A DNA stretch of 64,000 nt from JBBRNH01 sp038230415 (GCA_038230415.1 JBBRNH010000009.1:1-64000), one strand, 5' to 3'. Positions 1 through 9,526 are shown, counted from the stretch's first letter. The notes: generated by a model not told the origin, from the sequence alone. Translations and numbers: made by a program.

Positions 1-1
1 C

Positions 2-2038
2 TTTCTGCTGTTTGCTTTTCTGGTGTTTTTCTATAATATGACCTCGTTTGGCTGGCTCCTGAAACCGTTTCGGGCCGTTGGTTTTGGAAACTGGCCGACC
101 TGGGGTAATCGTATCCTGTATCGAAATCCAGACGAGCCCGAAACAGAAACCCACCCGGACGACCCCGCCGAAACCGATACGGCATCCATCACGCCCCGCG
201 CCAACACAATCCGGGTAAAGGGACTCGCGCCCGACGAACCAGCCAATGCTGCAACAGCCACAAACGGAATCGGAAGCACACTGCGTTTGAAAACTGAATC
301 CGGCCCTACTGCCGATGACGAAGCCCACTTGCCCACTTCTCCAAACGGAACTGGAACCCCAGCCGACGGGAAAGGCACCACGCTCACCGTTAAAGGATTA
401 ACGCTACCGAACGACGACGAGGAGGCCGAAATCGTGTTGCCATCGCCAATCACACAGCCGGTGTTCGACATTCCCGTTGGCGAAAACAACGATCTGGACT
501 TAGTGGCAATGCACGGCCCCTACGACCCTACCCTCGACCTGCCGCACTACCAATACCCCACGCTTGACCTGATGACCGATTACCCCAGCAAGCAAAAAGC
601 GCAGGTAACAATGGATGAACTCGAAGCCAACAAGGTCAAAATCGAGGAAACATTAGGGCATTTTGGGATTGGCATTAAAGACATCTCGGCCACCATCGGG
701 CCAACCGTTACGCTCTACGAAATTATCCCGGCGGACGGCGTTCGGATTTCCAAAATCAAAAACCTCGAAGACGATATTGCCCTGAGTTTAGCCGCGCTCG
801 GTATCCGCATCATTGCGCCGATGCCCGGCATGGGAACCATCGGCATTGAGGTGCCGAACAAAAACCGCGAGATGGTCTCGGCCCGGTCGGTGATTGGCAG
901 CGACAAATTTACCAAAAGCAACTATGAACTGCCCATCGTGCTGGGTAAAACCATCTCGAACGAGATTTACATTGCCGACCTCACCAAGATGCCCCACCTG
1001 CTTATGGCCGGGGCAACGGGGCAGGGTAAGTCGGTGGGCCTGAACGTGTTGCTGACTTCACTGATTTATAAAAAACACCCGGCGCAGTTAAAACTCGTGC
1101 TGGTTGACCCGAAAAAGGTAGAACTGACGCTCTTCAACAAAATAGAACGGCATTTCCTGGCAAAACTCCCCGACTCCGAAGAAGCCATTATTACCGACAC
1201 CAAAAAGGTGGTGAATACGCTCAATTCGCTGTGTATCGAGATGGACAACCGCTATAATCTGCTGAAAGAAGCGGGCGTTCGGAACATCAAAGAGTATAAT
1301 GTCAAGTTCGTAAGCCGCAAACTAAGCCCGGAGAAAGGCCATAAATACCTGCCCTACATCGTGCTGATTATTGACGAATTGGCCGACCTGATGATGACGG
1401 CGGGCAAGGAAGTCGAAACGCCGATTGCGCGGCTGGCGCAGTTGGCGCGGGCCATCGGTATTCACCTCGTGGTGGCAACCCAACGGCCCTCGGTCAACGT
1501 GATTACGGGCTTGATTAAGGCCAATTTCCCGGCTCGGTTATCCTTCAAAGTGACCTCCAAAATTGACTCGCGCACGATTCTCGACACTGGCGGGGCTGAG
1601 CAGTTGGTGGGCATGGGCGATATGCTGCTGTCCTCAAATTCTGACCTTATCCGGCTGCAATGCCCGTTTGTGGACACGCCCGAAATCGAGGATATCTGCG
1701 CCTTTGTGGGCGAGCAGCGCGGCTACGACGATGCGTATTTTTTGCCCGAATTTGTGGGTGACGAGAGCGGCCTGAGCGAAGAAAACGAAGTGGACTTAGC
1801 CCACCGCGACTCAATGTTTAACGATGCGGCCCGGCTCGTGGTGATGCACCAACAGGGCAGCACGTCGCACATTCAACGGCGGATGAAACTCGGCTACAAC
1901 CGTTCGGGCCGGATTATGGATCAGTTGGAGGCTGCCAATATTGTGGGGCCGTTTGAGGGCAGCAAAGCCCGCGAGGTGCTGATTCAGGATATGCAGACGC
2001 TGGAGGACATTCTGAAACGGTTAGACGGAACGGCGTAG
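2..2038 (+). CDS. ftsK: FtsK/SpoIIIE-family DNA translocase (5' end outside window)
   Basis: Hexameric DNA pump at the septum that moves chromosome termini and activates dimer resolution. The reading frame is open to the window edge; the first codons are hydrophobic and look like the last membrane segment, so the N-terminal membrane domain lies upstream. Residues below count from the GTG at 23. An acidic, Pro/Thr-rich linker of about 150 residues contains three loose copies of a (T)LxVKGL motif. The motor follows: Walker A GATGQGKS (330-337), Walker B LIIDELAD (about 448-454), then the conserved VVATQRPSVNVITG segment. The last 65 residues form the winged-helix gamma domain, with the SxxQRRxxxGYxRxxRxxxxLE pattern. 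A lolA-like gene follows after 99 bp, a usual pairing in Bacteroidota. Assignment is firm; only the N-terminus is missing. Confidence 0.96.
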   Translation, partial: FLLFAFLVFFYNMTSFGWLLKPFRAVGFGNWPTWGNRILYRNPDEPETETHPDDPAETDTASITPRANTIRVKGLAPDEPANAATATNGIGSTLRLKTESGPTADDEAHLPTSPNGTGTPADGKGTTLTVKGLTLPNDDEEAEIVLPSPITQPVFDIPVGENNDLDLVAMHGPYDPTLDLPHYQYPTLDLMTDYPSKQKAQVTMDELEANKVKIEETLGHFGIGIKDISATIGPTVTLYEIIPADGVRISKIKNLEDDIALSLAALGIRIIAPMPGMGTIGIEVPNKNREMVSARSVIGSDKFTKSNYELPIVLGKTISNEIYIADLTKMPHLLMAGATGQGKSVGLNVLLTSLIYKKHPAQLKLVLVDPKKVELTLFNKIERHFLAKLPDSEEAIITDTKKVVNTLNSLCIEMDNRYNLLKEAGVRNIKEYNVKFVSRKLSPEKGHKYLPYIVLIIDELADLMMTAGKEVETPIARLAQLARAIGIHLVVATQRPSVNVITGLIKANFPARLSFKVTSKIDSRTILDTGGAEQLVGMGDMLLSSNSDLIRLQCPFVDTPEIEDICAFVGEQRGYDDAYFLPEFVGDESGLSEENEVDLAHRDSMFNDAARLVVMHQQGSTSHIQRRMKLGYNRSGRIMDQLEAANIVGPFEGSKAREVLIQDMQTLEDILKRLDGTA

Positions 2039-2137
2039 CGACGCATAAATCAAAAAATAAACTTTTGCTTTCTCAAACGTGTCTAATCCAAAACAACCGG
2101 CTGGAATGGGCGCGGTTTTAGGCAGAATAACCCAACA

Positions 2138-2779
2138 ATGAAAAAAACAATAGCTTGTTTGCTGCTGGCGATGTCATTTCTGGCTCCGGCAACGGCGCAG
2201 AAAGACAGCCGGGCCAAAACCATTTTAGACGCGATGAGCAAACAGTATCAGTCGCTCAAATCATACCAGGCTACGTTCTCGTTTATGACCGACGGTGGCG
2301 GGGCCAACGAGACCCTGAAAGGGGATATATCGGTAAAAGGTGGGAAATTCAGGCTGAAAATTGGTGGTCAGGATGTCTATAACGACGGCAAAGCGATGTA
2401 CACCTACGTGAAGGAAACCAACGAGGTGAACGTGCAGGACACCGACAACAGCACCGCTACCGACCTGAACCCGGCCCGAATTTATACCATCTATCAGCGC
2501 GGCTTCACCTACAAATTTTTGAAGGAGATGAAGCAGGGAGGCCGAACGCTGGAGGTAATTGAACTGACACCGGAGAAGAAAGACGCGCAGGTGGCGCGGG
2601 TGCAGATCAGTGTTGACAAAGCCACAAAATCGATTAAAACCTGGCAAATTACCGACAAGACCGGCAAACGCACGACCTACATCATCAGTGCTTTTAAACC
2701 GAATAGCAGCTTACCGGATAGTTACTTTGTGTTCGACAAGGGCAAATACCCCGGCGTAGAGGTCGTGGATTTGCGGTAG
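2138..2779 (+). CDS. lolA: LolA-like outer-membrane lipoprotein carrier protein
   Basis: Periplasmic chaperone that would ferry lipoproteins from the inner to the outer membrane. The 213-residue product starts with a signal peptide (residues 1-20, MKKTIACLLLAMSFLAPATA, cleaved before Gln). The mature part begins with the family's opening, an amphipathic helix followed by YQSLKSYQATFSF, and continues as alternating beta strands forming the open-barrel fold. Length matches the family (about 200-220). It lies 99 bp behind ftsK on the same strand and is followed by a strong hairpin terminator, suggesting an ftsK-lolA transcription unit. The family is divergent in Bacteroidota, so the fold assignment is stronger than the exact role. 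Confidence 0.85.
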   Translation: MKKTIACLLLAMSFLAPATAQKDSRAKTILDAMSKQYQSLKSYQATFSFMTDGGGANETLKGDISVKGGKFRLKIGGQDVYNDGKAMYTYVKETNEVNVQDTDNSTATDLNPARIYTIYQRGFTYKFLKEMKQGGRTLEVIELTPEKKDAQVARVQISVDKATKSIKTWQITDKTGKRTTYIISAFKPNSSLPDSYFVFDKGKYPGVEVVDLR

Positions 2780-2813
2780 CGTGCAGCCCCGCTTCGTCGG
2801 AATGGCAAAACCA

Positions 2814-2843
2814 AAAAAAGCAACCTGAACGGGTTGCTTTTTT
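2814..2843 (+). terminator. Rho-independent terminator after lolA
   Basis: Perfect 12-bp stem (AAAAAAGCAACC at 2814-2825, GGTTGCTTTTTT at 2832-2843) with a 6-nt loop and a run of T, 34 bp after the lolA stop. Confidence 0.85.
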
Positions 2844-2955
2844 ATTGGCTGTATGTCAGATACCTACAATTGAGTTCGTTCATAAAACTACTCATATTAG
2901 CCTGTCTGTTCAGGAAAAATATCTGTGTGGTGGTTCTAATGAAGAAGATAATTTG

Positions 2956-2963
2956 TATTTTTG
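2956..2963 (+). promoter_or_regulatory. Putative Bacteroidota -7 box upstream of susC
   Basis: TATTTTTG fits the TAnnTTTG -7 consensus of the Bacteroidota primary sigma factor and lies 35 bp before the susC ATG. No convincing TTG -33 element was seen at the usual spacing, so this is tentative. Confidence 0.4.
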
Positions 2964-2998
2964 TCGCCTTAACAAATTATATTCTGTTTTCAAGACCT

Positions 2999-5900
2999 AT
3001 GAAAAAACTATTACTAAGTCTATTCGTGCTACTTACCGTTTGTGTGGGTAGTGCAATAGCCCAGACTCGCACCGTGACCGGGAGGGTGACGGATGGTACC
3101 GGCAACCCGCTTGCCGGGGCCAACGTGCTGGTGAAAGGGAGTGCGCGCGGGTCGGTGTCAAACGCCGAGGGCCGCTACACGCTGAGTGAGGTACCGGCTA
3201 CGGCTAAACTCGTGATTTCGAGCATTGGGTTTGTATCGAAAGAATTTACGCTGTCGCCAGGAGCAACAACGGCTGACTTTAGTTTAGCCGATGACATTTC
3301 AAATCTGGAAGAAGTGGTAGTATCGGGTCTGGCAACGAACGTAAAACGCTCGAACCTTGCCAACGCCGTAACCACGCTCTCGGCCCGTGATCTGGTGGGA
3401 ACCACTACACCCGTAACGGCTGATGGTGCCTTGCAGGGTAAAATTGCCGGAGCCAACATTGTGGCAAACGGCTCGATGCCGGGCGGTGGGTTTAACCTCC
3501 AGTTCCGGGGGGTATCAACGCTGGGGGCATCAGCTTCGCAGCCGTTGTTTATCTTAGATGGTGTTTACATTGATAACAGCCAAAACTCGAACGGACGCTC
3601 ACAGGCCAACAAAGCAACGGGTGGCTCGGCTGCCAGTTCGCAAGACAACAACGCCAACCGTTTAGCCGACCTGAACCCCGACGACATCGAAAGCATGGAA
3701 GTGCTGAAAGGATCATCGGCGGCTGCACTCTACGGAACGCGGGCCAACGCCGGGGTTGTGATTATCACCACCAAAAAAGGTAAAGGAGGCCGCACCAACA
3801 TCTCGTTTGGGCAGGATGTGGGTGTCAGTAACGCTGTGTCGTATTACGGTGGTGCCGACTGGACAGAAAAAAAATTGACCGATTATTTTTCTGCCGATGA
3901 TATTCCAGCGTTGAGAGCAGCCAAAGCCAACGGCACTTATACCGATTGGGAGCGTGTGATCTATGGTGGAACGGGCCAAATCCGCAACACCCGGTTGAGC
4001 CTGACGGGGGGCAACGAAAAAACCCAGTTCTACATCAATGGCAGTGCCAACAACGAGACGGGCATCATAAAAAACACGGGTTTTAGTCGGTATTCGGTGC
4101 GGGCCAACGTAAACCACAAACTCAATAACTGGTTGGATTTCAGCGTAAATACCAACTACGTGATCTCAAGCAATGACCGGGGATGGACAGGTAACGACAA
4201 CTCGAACATCAACTACGGCTACTCATTACCATACACCAAGCCCTACATTAACCTGTATCCCGATGCTACCGGCAACTACCCCGACAACGACCCCGGTGTG
4301 GGCGAAAACCCGCTTGCTATTCGTGACCGGGCTATTAACAACCTGAAAGTAAACCGAATAATCAATGGCTTCAGCGTGAATGCCCGGCTGATCAACAACG
4401 CCAAGCAATCGCTGACGGTTAAACTCAATGGTGGTTTAGACTACCAAAACCAGTTTGGCTTTATCTACCTCCCGGCTGATTTGCAGTCGCAACGGCCCGA
4501 AGCTAACCCCGGTTTCGCCCAGGATACCCGCATCGAGATTTTTAACTCAAACGTGCAGTTAGCAGCCGTGTTCACGCAGTCGGCCTTGCAGGACAGGCTC
4601 CAATTGAGTACGTCGGCGGGATTAGTGCGGCTGTCGCGTAATTCGCAGTCGTCATACACACGGGGTAAGGGCCTGCCGGCTGGTGTGTCCAGCCCGGCGC
4701 GGGGCAAGGTGGTTGAATCACTGCCGTTCTACGACCGGAATACCGACATAGGCGTTTTTGCCCAGCAAGAAGCCAACTATCAGGACAAAGTAATCGGTTC
4801 GGTCGGGATTCGGTTTGACAAGTCGAACCTGAACGGCGACCCAAACAAGTTTTATGCCTTTCCCCGTGCATCGTTGGCCGTGAACGCCACGCGCTTTGGT
4901 GATTGGGGCGGTAACACGCTGAATCAGTTGAAGTTCCGGGTTGCCTACGGGGCAACGGCGGGTCTGCCAACGTTCGGAACAACGTACTCACAATTGAACG
5001 TGGTTGGCACGGGCGGTTTGGGTGGTTTGGTGCCATCAACCGCTTTGGGTAACGTAAATATCAAACCGGAACGCGCTACCGAAATCGAGTACGGCGTTGA
5101 TTTTGGCCTGTTCAATAGCCGCATTACCGGCGAATTTACGATTTACAACAAGAAGGTATTTGACCTGATTCAGCCTCTGATTACGGCCCCAACAACGGGT
5201 GTTGGCTCAACCTTTATTAACGCGGCTGACCTTACAAACAAGGGGGTAGAATTAACGTTGGGTGCCGAGGTAATTCGGAGCCGGAACATTACGTGGTTTA
5301 TCCAGCCCATTTTCTGGTATAATCGCTCAAAAATTACCCGGCTCGATATTCCAGAGCGGCTCACGGGCGGCTTTGGAGCCACATTTGGGCAGTGGCGCGT
5401 GAAAGGGCCGGATGCGGCTGGTAATACCTACTCGCCAACGGAGATTGTAGGCCAACCCCGGACGCTTCCTAAAACCGACCCCAACTACGCAACGTCGTTT
5501 ACGAGCTATGGCGATCAGCAGCCGAAGTATGAGTTCTCGCTCAACAACCGGATTACTTTCCTGAAAAACTTTGAGTTCTCGGCCTTAGCCGCTTATCGCC
5601 ACAAGTTTACGGTGGTGTCATTGGCGCGGGTGCTGTGGGACGAAGGTGGCAATACCAGCGACTGGAACAGCACCAGCCTTCGTATAGATAAGAACGGAGT
5701 TCCTGCAAAAGCAGAGACGGATGTAGTGCCAGATGGATTGGGGCGGCAAAATGTACGAGGTTTAGATGCCAATGGTGTGCCCAACGCGGGTTATAACCCA
5801 TCGGTTGCCAGTTTCCTGAAACTGCGTGAGGTGTCGTTGTACTATAAAGTGCCAAAAACTGCCCTGCAAAGTGCATTTAAGAACGTAGTGCAGGGCGTAA

Positions 5901-6064
5901 AAGTGGGCGTGTCGGGTAACAACGTTTTGCGTTGGACAGACTACAAAGCCGGTTATGATCCGGAGAACTCAAACTTTGGTTCGGCAGCGTTGGGTAGCGG
6001 GGTTGATATTGGCAGCGCACCACTCGTGCGCCGGGTCATGTTCCACGTAGCCATTGATTTCTAA
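2999..6064 (+). CDS. SusC/RagA-type TonB-dependent outer-membrane transporter
   Basis: Outer-membrane importer that works with a SusD-type lipoprotein, usually for glycans or peptides. I start it at the ATG at 2999 because the product (1021 residues) then begins with a clean signal peptide, MKKLLLSLFVLLTVCVGSAIAQ; upstream in-frame codons are hydrophobic and overlap the promoter region. Order: carboxypeptidase-regulatory-like beta-sandwich (about 24-105, with TGRVTDGTGNPLAGANV), TonB plug (about 115-250, with FILDGVYIDN and the ALYGTRANAGVVIITTKKGK end), then the 22-strand barrel ending in an aromatic-rich strand FHVAIDF. A SusD-type lipoprotein follows after 50 bp. No hydrolase or dedicated regulator is adjacent, so the substrate cannot be inferred. 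Confidence 0.93.
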   Translation: MKKLLLSLFVLLTVCVGSAIAQTRTVTGRVTDGTGNPLAGANVLVKGSARGSVSNAEGRYTLSEVPATAKLVISSIGFVSKEFTLSPGATTADFSLADDISNLEEVVVSGLATNVKRSNLANAVTTLSARDLVGTTTPVTADGALQGKIAGANIVANGSMPGGGFNLQFRGVSTLGASASQPLFILDGVYIDNSQNSNGRSQANKATGGSAASSQDNNANRLADLNPDDIESMEVLKGSSAAALYGTRANAGVVIITTKKGKGGRTNISFGQDVGVSNAVSYYGGADWTEKKLTDYFSADDIPALRAAKANGTYTDWERVIYGGTGQIRNTRLSLTGGNEKTQFYINGSANNETGIIKNTGFSRYSVRANVNHKLNNWLDFSVNTNYVISSNDRGWTGNDNSNINYGYSLPYTKPYINLYPDATGNYPDNDPGVGENPLAIRDRAINNLKVNRIINGFSVNARLINNAKQSLTVKLNGGLDYQNQFGFIYLPADLQSQRPEANPGFAQDTRIEIFNSNVQLAAVFTQSALQDRLQLSTSAGLVRLSRNSQSSYTRGKGLPAGVSSPARGKVVESLPFYDRNTDIGVFAQQEANYQDKVIGSVGIRFDKSNLNGDPNKFYAFPRASLAVNATRFGDWGGNTLNQLKFRVAYGATAGLPTFGTTYSQLNVVGTGGLGGLVPSTALGNVNIKPERATEIEYGVDFGLFNSRITGEFTIYNKKVFDLIQPLITAPTTGVGSTFINAADLTNKGVELTLGAEVIRSRNITWFIQPIFWYNRSKITRLDIPERLTGGFGATFGQWRVKGPDAAGNTYSPTEIVGQPRTLPKTDPNYATSFTSYGDQQPKYEFSLNNRITFLKNFEFSALAAYRHKFTVVSLARVLWDEGGNTSDWNSTSLRIDKNGVPAKAETDVVPDGLGRQNVRGLDANGVPNAGYNPSVASFLKLREVSLYYKVPKTALQSAFKNVVQGVKVGVSGNNVLRWTDYKAGYDPENSNFGSAALGSGVDIGSAPLVRRVMFHVAIDF

Positions 6065-6114
6065 GAAGCCACATACGAGGGAGGTAACTCCATTCGTTTT
6101 ATAGACATAAAGCC

Positions 6115-7443
6115 ATGAAAAAACAGATAAATCTTGTGCTTACGGGTCTGCTTGTGTGCAGCCTGAGCGCGTGTGGGTTACTCAAGACCGATGTGGTTGT
6201 TGACCCCAACTTCCCCAGTGTGGGAGCCGTTACCAGCAATGCCAGCAAAGCCCAGTTAGACGCACTGGCAATTGGGCAGATTGCCACCGCCCGCGACGGG
6301 CTCGCCACCTACCTCCGGGTGGTTGGCACGGTAGGCAAGGAGTTGTTTAACTTCAACACCACCGAGTCGCGCTGGATGACCGAGTTGAATGGCCTGCGGC
6401 CCATCGACAACTCGGCGTTTTATAATGGGGCAACTACGGCGTTTGGTTTGCCCGTTCGTCAGGCCAATATCACGCTGGCATCGCTCAATGCAACCAGTTC
6501 TGCTACCGACGTGCAGAAGAACGGCTACCGGGGCTTGGCAAACACGTTTAAAGGACTTGCGTATCTGTATATGCTGAATGTGCAGGGAACCAACGGCGTT
6601 CGGCTGAACGTCGAAGACCCGTTCAAGCCCAGCAAAGCAGCCAGCTATGCTGAATCATTGGCGGGCATCGCCAAGATTCTGGACGAAGGCGCAACTCAAT
6701 TAGACGCTGCCGGTGCTTCGTTTGCTTTCTCGCTGCCACCAACCTACGCGGGCTTTGATAAACCGGCTACGTTTAAAAAGTTTAACCGGGCCATTGCCCT
6801 GCGCGTTGCCATTTATCAGGCAGATTGGGCAAAGGCAGCGACGATTTTACCGACAACGTTTTATAGCGCGACCGGCGACTTGAACGCCGGACCCCAGCAC
6901 GCCTTTAACGCAACGTCTCCCGATACCCCTAACCCGTTGCTCAACACCTCAACGGAGCGGATTGTGGCGGTGCAGAAGTTGTTCGACGACATTGAGAAGG
7001 GTGATACCCGCATCTCGAAAGTGCGCGTACTGGATCCGATTGCTAAATACACGTCTGGTGTACAATATGATACAAAGTACATTACCAATATGTATTCTGA
7101 TGCTAACGGCCCGGTTCCAATCATTCGGAATGAGGAGTTGATTTTGATTGCGGCTGAAATTGCGGCCCAACAGGGCAACACGGCAGAAGCCACCAAAAAC
7201 ATCAACATCGTTCGGGCGGGTGCTGGCTTAGGTGCCTACGCAGGTGCCACCACCAAAGACGCGCTGATAAACGCCATTCTGAAAGAGCGGATTTACTCGC
7301 TGTTTTACGAAGGTCACCGTTGGGTTGATATGCGCCGGTACAACAAGTTAGCCGAAATCGCGCTTCCCGTTGCCGGTATGAAAGTGCTGGAACGGTTAGA
7401 GAAGCCCGTCGCCGAAGTAAACTGGGACATTGCCAATCCGTAG
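6115..7443 (+). CDS. SusD/RagB-family outer-membrane lipoprotein
   Basis: Surface substrate-binding lid for the preceding SusC. The 442-residue product has a lipoprotein signal (MKKQINLVLTGLLVCSLSAC; lipobox LSAC with Cys20 lipidated). The mature protein is helix-rich with TPR-like segments and has the C-terminal SusD signature around ILKERIYSLFYEGHRWVDMRRYN. The gene follows susC by 50 bp and ends at a strong terminator, so the two form a minimal SusCD operon. It is somewhat shorter than typical SusD proteins (about 500). Confidence 0.9.
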   Translation: MKKQINLVLTGLLVCSLSACGLLKTDVVVDPNFPSVGAVTSNASKAQLDALAIGQIATARDGLATYLRVVGTVGKELFNFNTTESRWMTELNGLRPIDNSAFYNGATTAFGLPVRQANITLASLNATSSATDVQKNGYRGLANTFKGLAYLYMLNVQGTNGVRLNVEDPFKPSKAASYAESLAGIAKILDEGATQLDAAGASFAFSLPPTYAGFDKPATFKKFNRAIALRVAIYQADWAKAATILPTTFYSATGDLNAGPQHAFNATSPDTPNPLLNTSTERIVAVQKLFDDIEKGDTRISKVRVLDPIAKYTSGVQYDTKYITNMYSDANGPVPIIRNEELILIAAEIAAQQGNTAEATKNINIVRAGAGLGAYAGATTKDALINAILKERIYSLFYEGHRWVDMRRYNKLAEIALPVAGMKVLERLEKPVAEVNWDIANP

Positions 7444-7467
7444 TATTTCAATCTGTACTGTGCATTA

Positions 7468-7495
7468 AAAAGCCCCGCCAACCGGCGGGGCTTTT
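7468..7495 (+). terminator. Rho-independent terminator after susD
   Basis: Perfect 12-bp stem (AAAAGCCCCGCC with GGCGGGGCTTTT), loop AACC, 24 bp after the susD stop. Symmetric, so it can also serve the convergent minus-strand genes. Confidence 0.88.
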
Positions 7496-7514
7496 GTGTT
7501 TCAAGAGACAATAC

Positions 7515-7700
7515 TCATTTAAAACTAAAGCCCGGAAAGAAATACTCGGTCACAAATATGATAATCTGCGATATGAGAATAACCGCAATAAATACTCTAT
7601 AGGTGCGATGATCCGAACGAGGTGCGCGTGCTAAAAGTATGGCACCTAAGGTGAGACTAATAGAGACCGCAGCAATAACAAGGCCAATTAGTTTTAGCAT
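7515..7700 (-). CDS. Small two-helix membrane protein
   Basis: A 61-residue product with two predicted membrane helices (about 3-24 and 36-56) separated by a short basic loop, ARAPRSDHRTYR. No family recognised. It starts 12 nt behind the stop of the exported protein at 7713-8987, so it is probably cotranscribed and made with it. Base composition is AT-richer than the surroundings. Position and topology resemble small immunity proteins that sit behind pore-forming bacteriocin genes, but that is inference. Confidence 0.6.
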   Translation of the reverse strand: MLKLIGLVIAAVSISLTLGAILLARAPRSDHRTYRVFIAVILISQIIIFVTEYFFPGFSFK

Positions 7701-7712
7701 AAATAGTTCTGT

Positions 7713-8987
7713 TTATGGACAGTTACCACAACTGATTACTGTACTAAGGTAAGTAGAATAGGCTGCATCACGAGCCGCATTTGCCGCATACACTATCCCG
7801 TCTGCATCAGCGTTAGCATCTCTTAATGCGTTGTAGGCTACCCATATGCATCCGCCATAAGCTGCCAAGCCCGCTATTCCTACAATTATAGCTGCTGAAA
7901 CTGGGCCAACTGCTGGTATTACAATCATTACGCCAGCTTCAGGTGTGATTGCTATAACTGCACCTATGGCGGTACCTCCACAGAGTAAGTTGGTACCGTA
8001 AAAATTATTTTTAGCGTTGTTGCGTTTTACGTTGGCTCGATCTATTTCAGATGAGTAAAGAATTTGAGCTGAACTCCAAGCGGCACTGGCAGCACGTTTA
8101 CAGGCCCTACACCCTGGATCATCTGCGGCACCACTACCTCCTCCTCCTTCTGCACCGCCACCAAACACTTCGCAAGTTCTATCGACCCATGTCGCACTAA
8201 CCCCAGAAACCCAATACCAATCAATGCAAATAATTATCACTGATTTAGGTGTTTCAGAGACATATTTCGGTGGATTACTACTACCGCCTGGCGATGTGTA
8301 GTCAGCATTGCTATCGTCAGAGTTTTTCGGATAACTGCTCTTAAGAGAATCAGTTGTACTCCGTTTAATGGATGCAATCATACCTGTTTGGGTTGCTACT
8401 TTTTTGCTCTCCACCTCGTTTTCGGTAATTTCAACAACCCCATCTTTCTCGGCCTGGTAACTCACCTCTAATTTTTCCCAGTCTTTCCGGGCGGCTTTGG
8501 TCATAAACGCCTTTACCGTTTTAACTAACTCTCCATCAGAATCGTAGGCCATTAGGCCAATAAAGGTTCTGGCCTGGCCGTGCTTTTTGAGTAACTCAAT
8601 TGCACCCGGTACAACGGCGAGGCTGGCCCCAAACGTAGTTGAGTTGGCAAGCCGTTGGTCTCCTGGTGCAGTGGTCTGATGTCTTGCAAACCCACCCACA
8701 ATAAACCCAGGGACAACAGCCTTGGCTAACCGTTGCCAAAGTTGACGGTTGCGTGGTGTTTTGTCAAATACCATTGCCGAAACCGTGATTAAGTCACCCG
8801 CCTTTACCGGAATTCGTCGTAAGTTCTGGCTCTTAGGTGGTTCGGGTTGCGGGGTGGTTGCCAGACTAACTGGCGTGGCGGTTGTCAGTACAAGGTCTGG
8901 CGTAACCGTTGGCGTTTGGGCGATGGCCGAGCCTACTAAAAGCCAGACTAACAGGCCCGTAAGGGTCAATAGTAGGTGTTTTTTCAT
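7713..8987 (-). CDS. Exported protein with Cys-rich, glycine-zipper-like C-terminal domain
   Basis: The 424-residue product has a signal peptide ending SAIAQ (residue 24). Residues about 25-190 are a soluble conserved-looking region with many Lys and Thr. A low-complexity Ser/Asn/Pro linker (about 215-245) follows, then an aromatic segment (IDWYWVSGVSATWVDRTC) and a Gly stretch. The C-terminus carries several Cys pairs (CRAC, CGNC) around a long hydrophobic Gly/Ala segment, including AIGAVIAITPEAGVMIVIPA and IIVGIAGLAAYGGCIWVAY, which resembles a helical hairpin with glycine-zipper spacing. The linker and C-terminal part are AT-richer than the N-terminal half. Function unknown; a secreted membrane-active effector is one possibility, a cell-surface protein another. 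A small membrane protein follows and an XRE regulator is divergent. Confidence 0.75.
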   Translation of the reverse strand: MKKHLLLTLTGLLVWLLVGSAIAQTPTVTPDLVLTTATPVSLATTPQPEPPKSQNLRRIPVKAGDLITVSAMVFDKTPRNRQLWQRLAKAVVPGFIVGGFARHQTTAPGDQRLANSTTFGASLAVVPGAIELLKKHGQARTFIGLMAYDSDGELVKTVKAFMTKAARKDWEKLEVSYQAEKDGVVEITENEVESKKVATQTGMIASIKRSTTDSLKSSYPKNSDDSNADYTSPGGSSNPPKYVSETPKSVIIICIDWYWVSGVSATWVDRTCEVFGGGAEGGGGSGAADDPGCRACKRAASAAWSSAQILYSSEIDRANVKRNNAKNNFYGTNLLCGGTAIGAVIAITPEAGVMIVIPAVGPVSAAIIVGIAGLAAYGGCIWVAYNALRDANADADGIVYAANAARDAAYSTYLSTVISCGNCP

Positions 8988-9048
8988 TTGCGTGATAGTT
9001 TGCGTTCATTTGTTTTCTTGAACGGGACAAAGATTCACTATCACCCTT

Positions 9049-9056
9049 TATTTTTG
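9049..9056 (+). promoter_or_regulatory. Putative -7 box for the XRE regulator
   Basis: TATTTTTG matches TAnnTTTG, 41 bp before the ATG at 9098. The 110-bp divergent intergenic region is a natural place for the XRE protein to bind. Confidence 0.35.
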
Positions 9057-9097
9057 TCGTCACTTTACAGGCTATTTAAGCACCATTAGTTAAGAAC

Positions 9098-9481
9098 ATG
9101 ACACTTGGCGAAAAAATAAAAGTATTTCGGAATCAGAAAGGCTACTCGCAGGAGTCAATGGGGATGTCGTTAGGCATTTCACCAACGGCTTACGGCAAAA
9201 TTGAGCGCAACGAAACCGACGTGACCGTGTCCCGGCTCAAACAGATTGCCGAGGTGTTGACGGTGAAGATTGAAGACATTTTGCAGTTCGATGAGAAGAT
9301 TGCCTTCCATAACTACGCCGATTCCCGCGCTCACAACTTTGGTAAGTTAGAAACCTATAATAACTACGCTGAAGCGTTGGAGGTGATGAAAGTGCTATAT
9401 GAGAGCAGAATTAGTGGGCTGGAAAACGAAATTGCTGGAATAAAACGGGCATTGATGGAAATTTTGAAGACAGATAGCTGA
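9098..9481 (+). CDS. XRE-family HTH transcriptional regulator
   Basis: A 127-residue DNA-binding protein. Residues 3-62 form a canonical five-helix HTH_3 domain (GEKIKVFRNQKGYSQESMG..LGISPTAYGKIERNE). The remaining half is a helical, probably coiled-coil tail (about 85-125) likely used for dimerisation. It is divergent from the exported protein gene at 8987 and is the likely local regulator of that pair, though the target is inferred from position only. Confidence 0.88.
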   Translation: MTLGEKIKVFRNQKGYSQESMGMSLGISPTAYGKIERNETDVTVSRLKQIAEVLTVKIEDILQFDEKIAFHNYADSRAHNFGKLETYNNYAEALEVMKVLYESRISGLENEIAGIKRALMEILKTDS

Positions 9482-9483
9482 AC

Positions 9484-9515
9484 GCAAAAATCCCCGCCAG
9501 TTGACGGGAATTTTG
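9484..9515 (+). terminator. Hairpin terminator after the XRE gene
   Basis: GCAAAAATCCCCGCC pairs imperfectly with GACGGGAATTTTGC, directly after the XRE stop codon. Confidence 0.65.
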
Positions 9516-9526
9516 CTTGTGATGCC

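Noticed and set aside
2834..2998. N-terminal extension of the first SusC by 55 codons
   Set aside because: It would start in the lolA terminator and run through a -7 box; the signal peptide begins at 2999.
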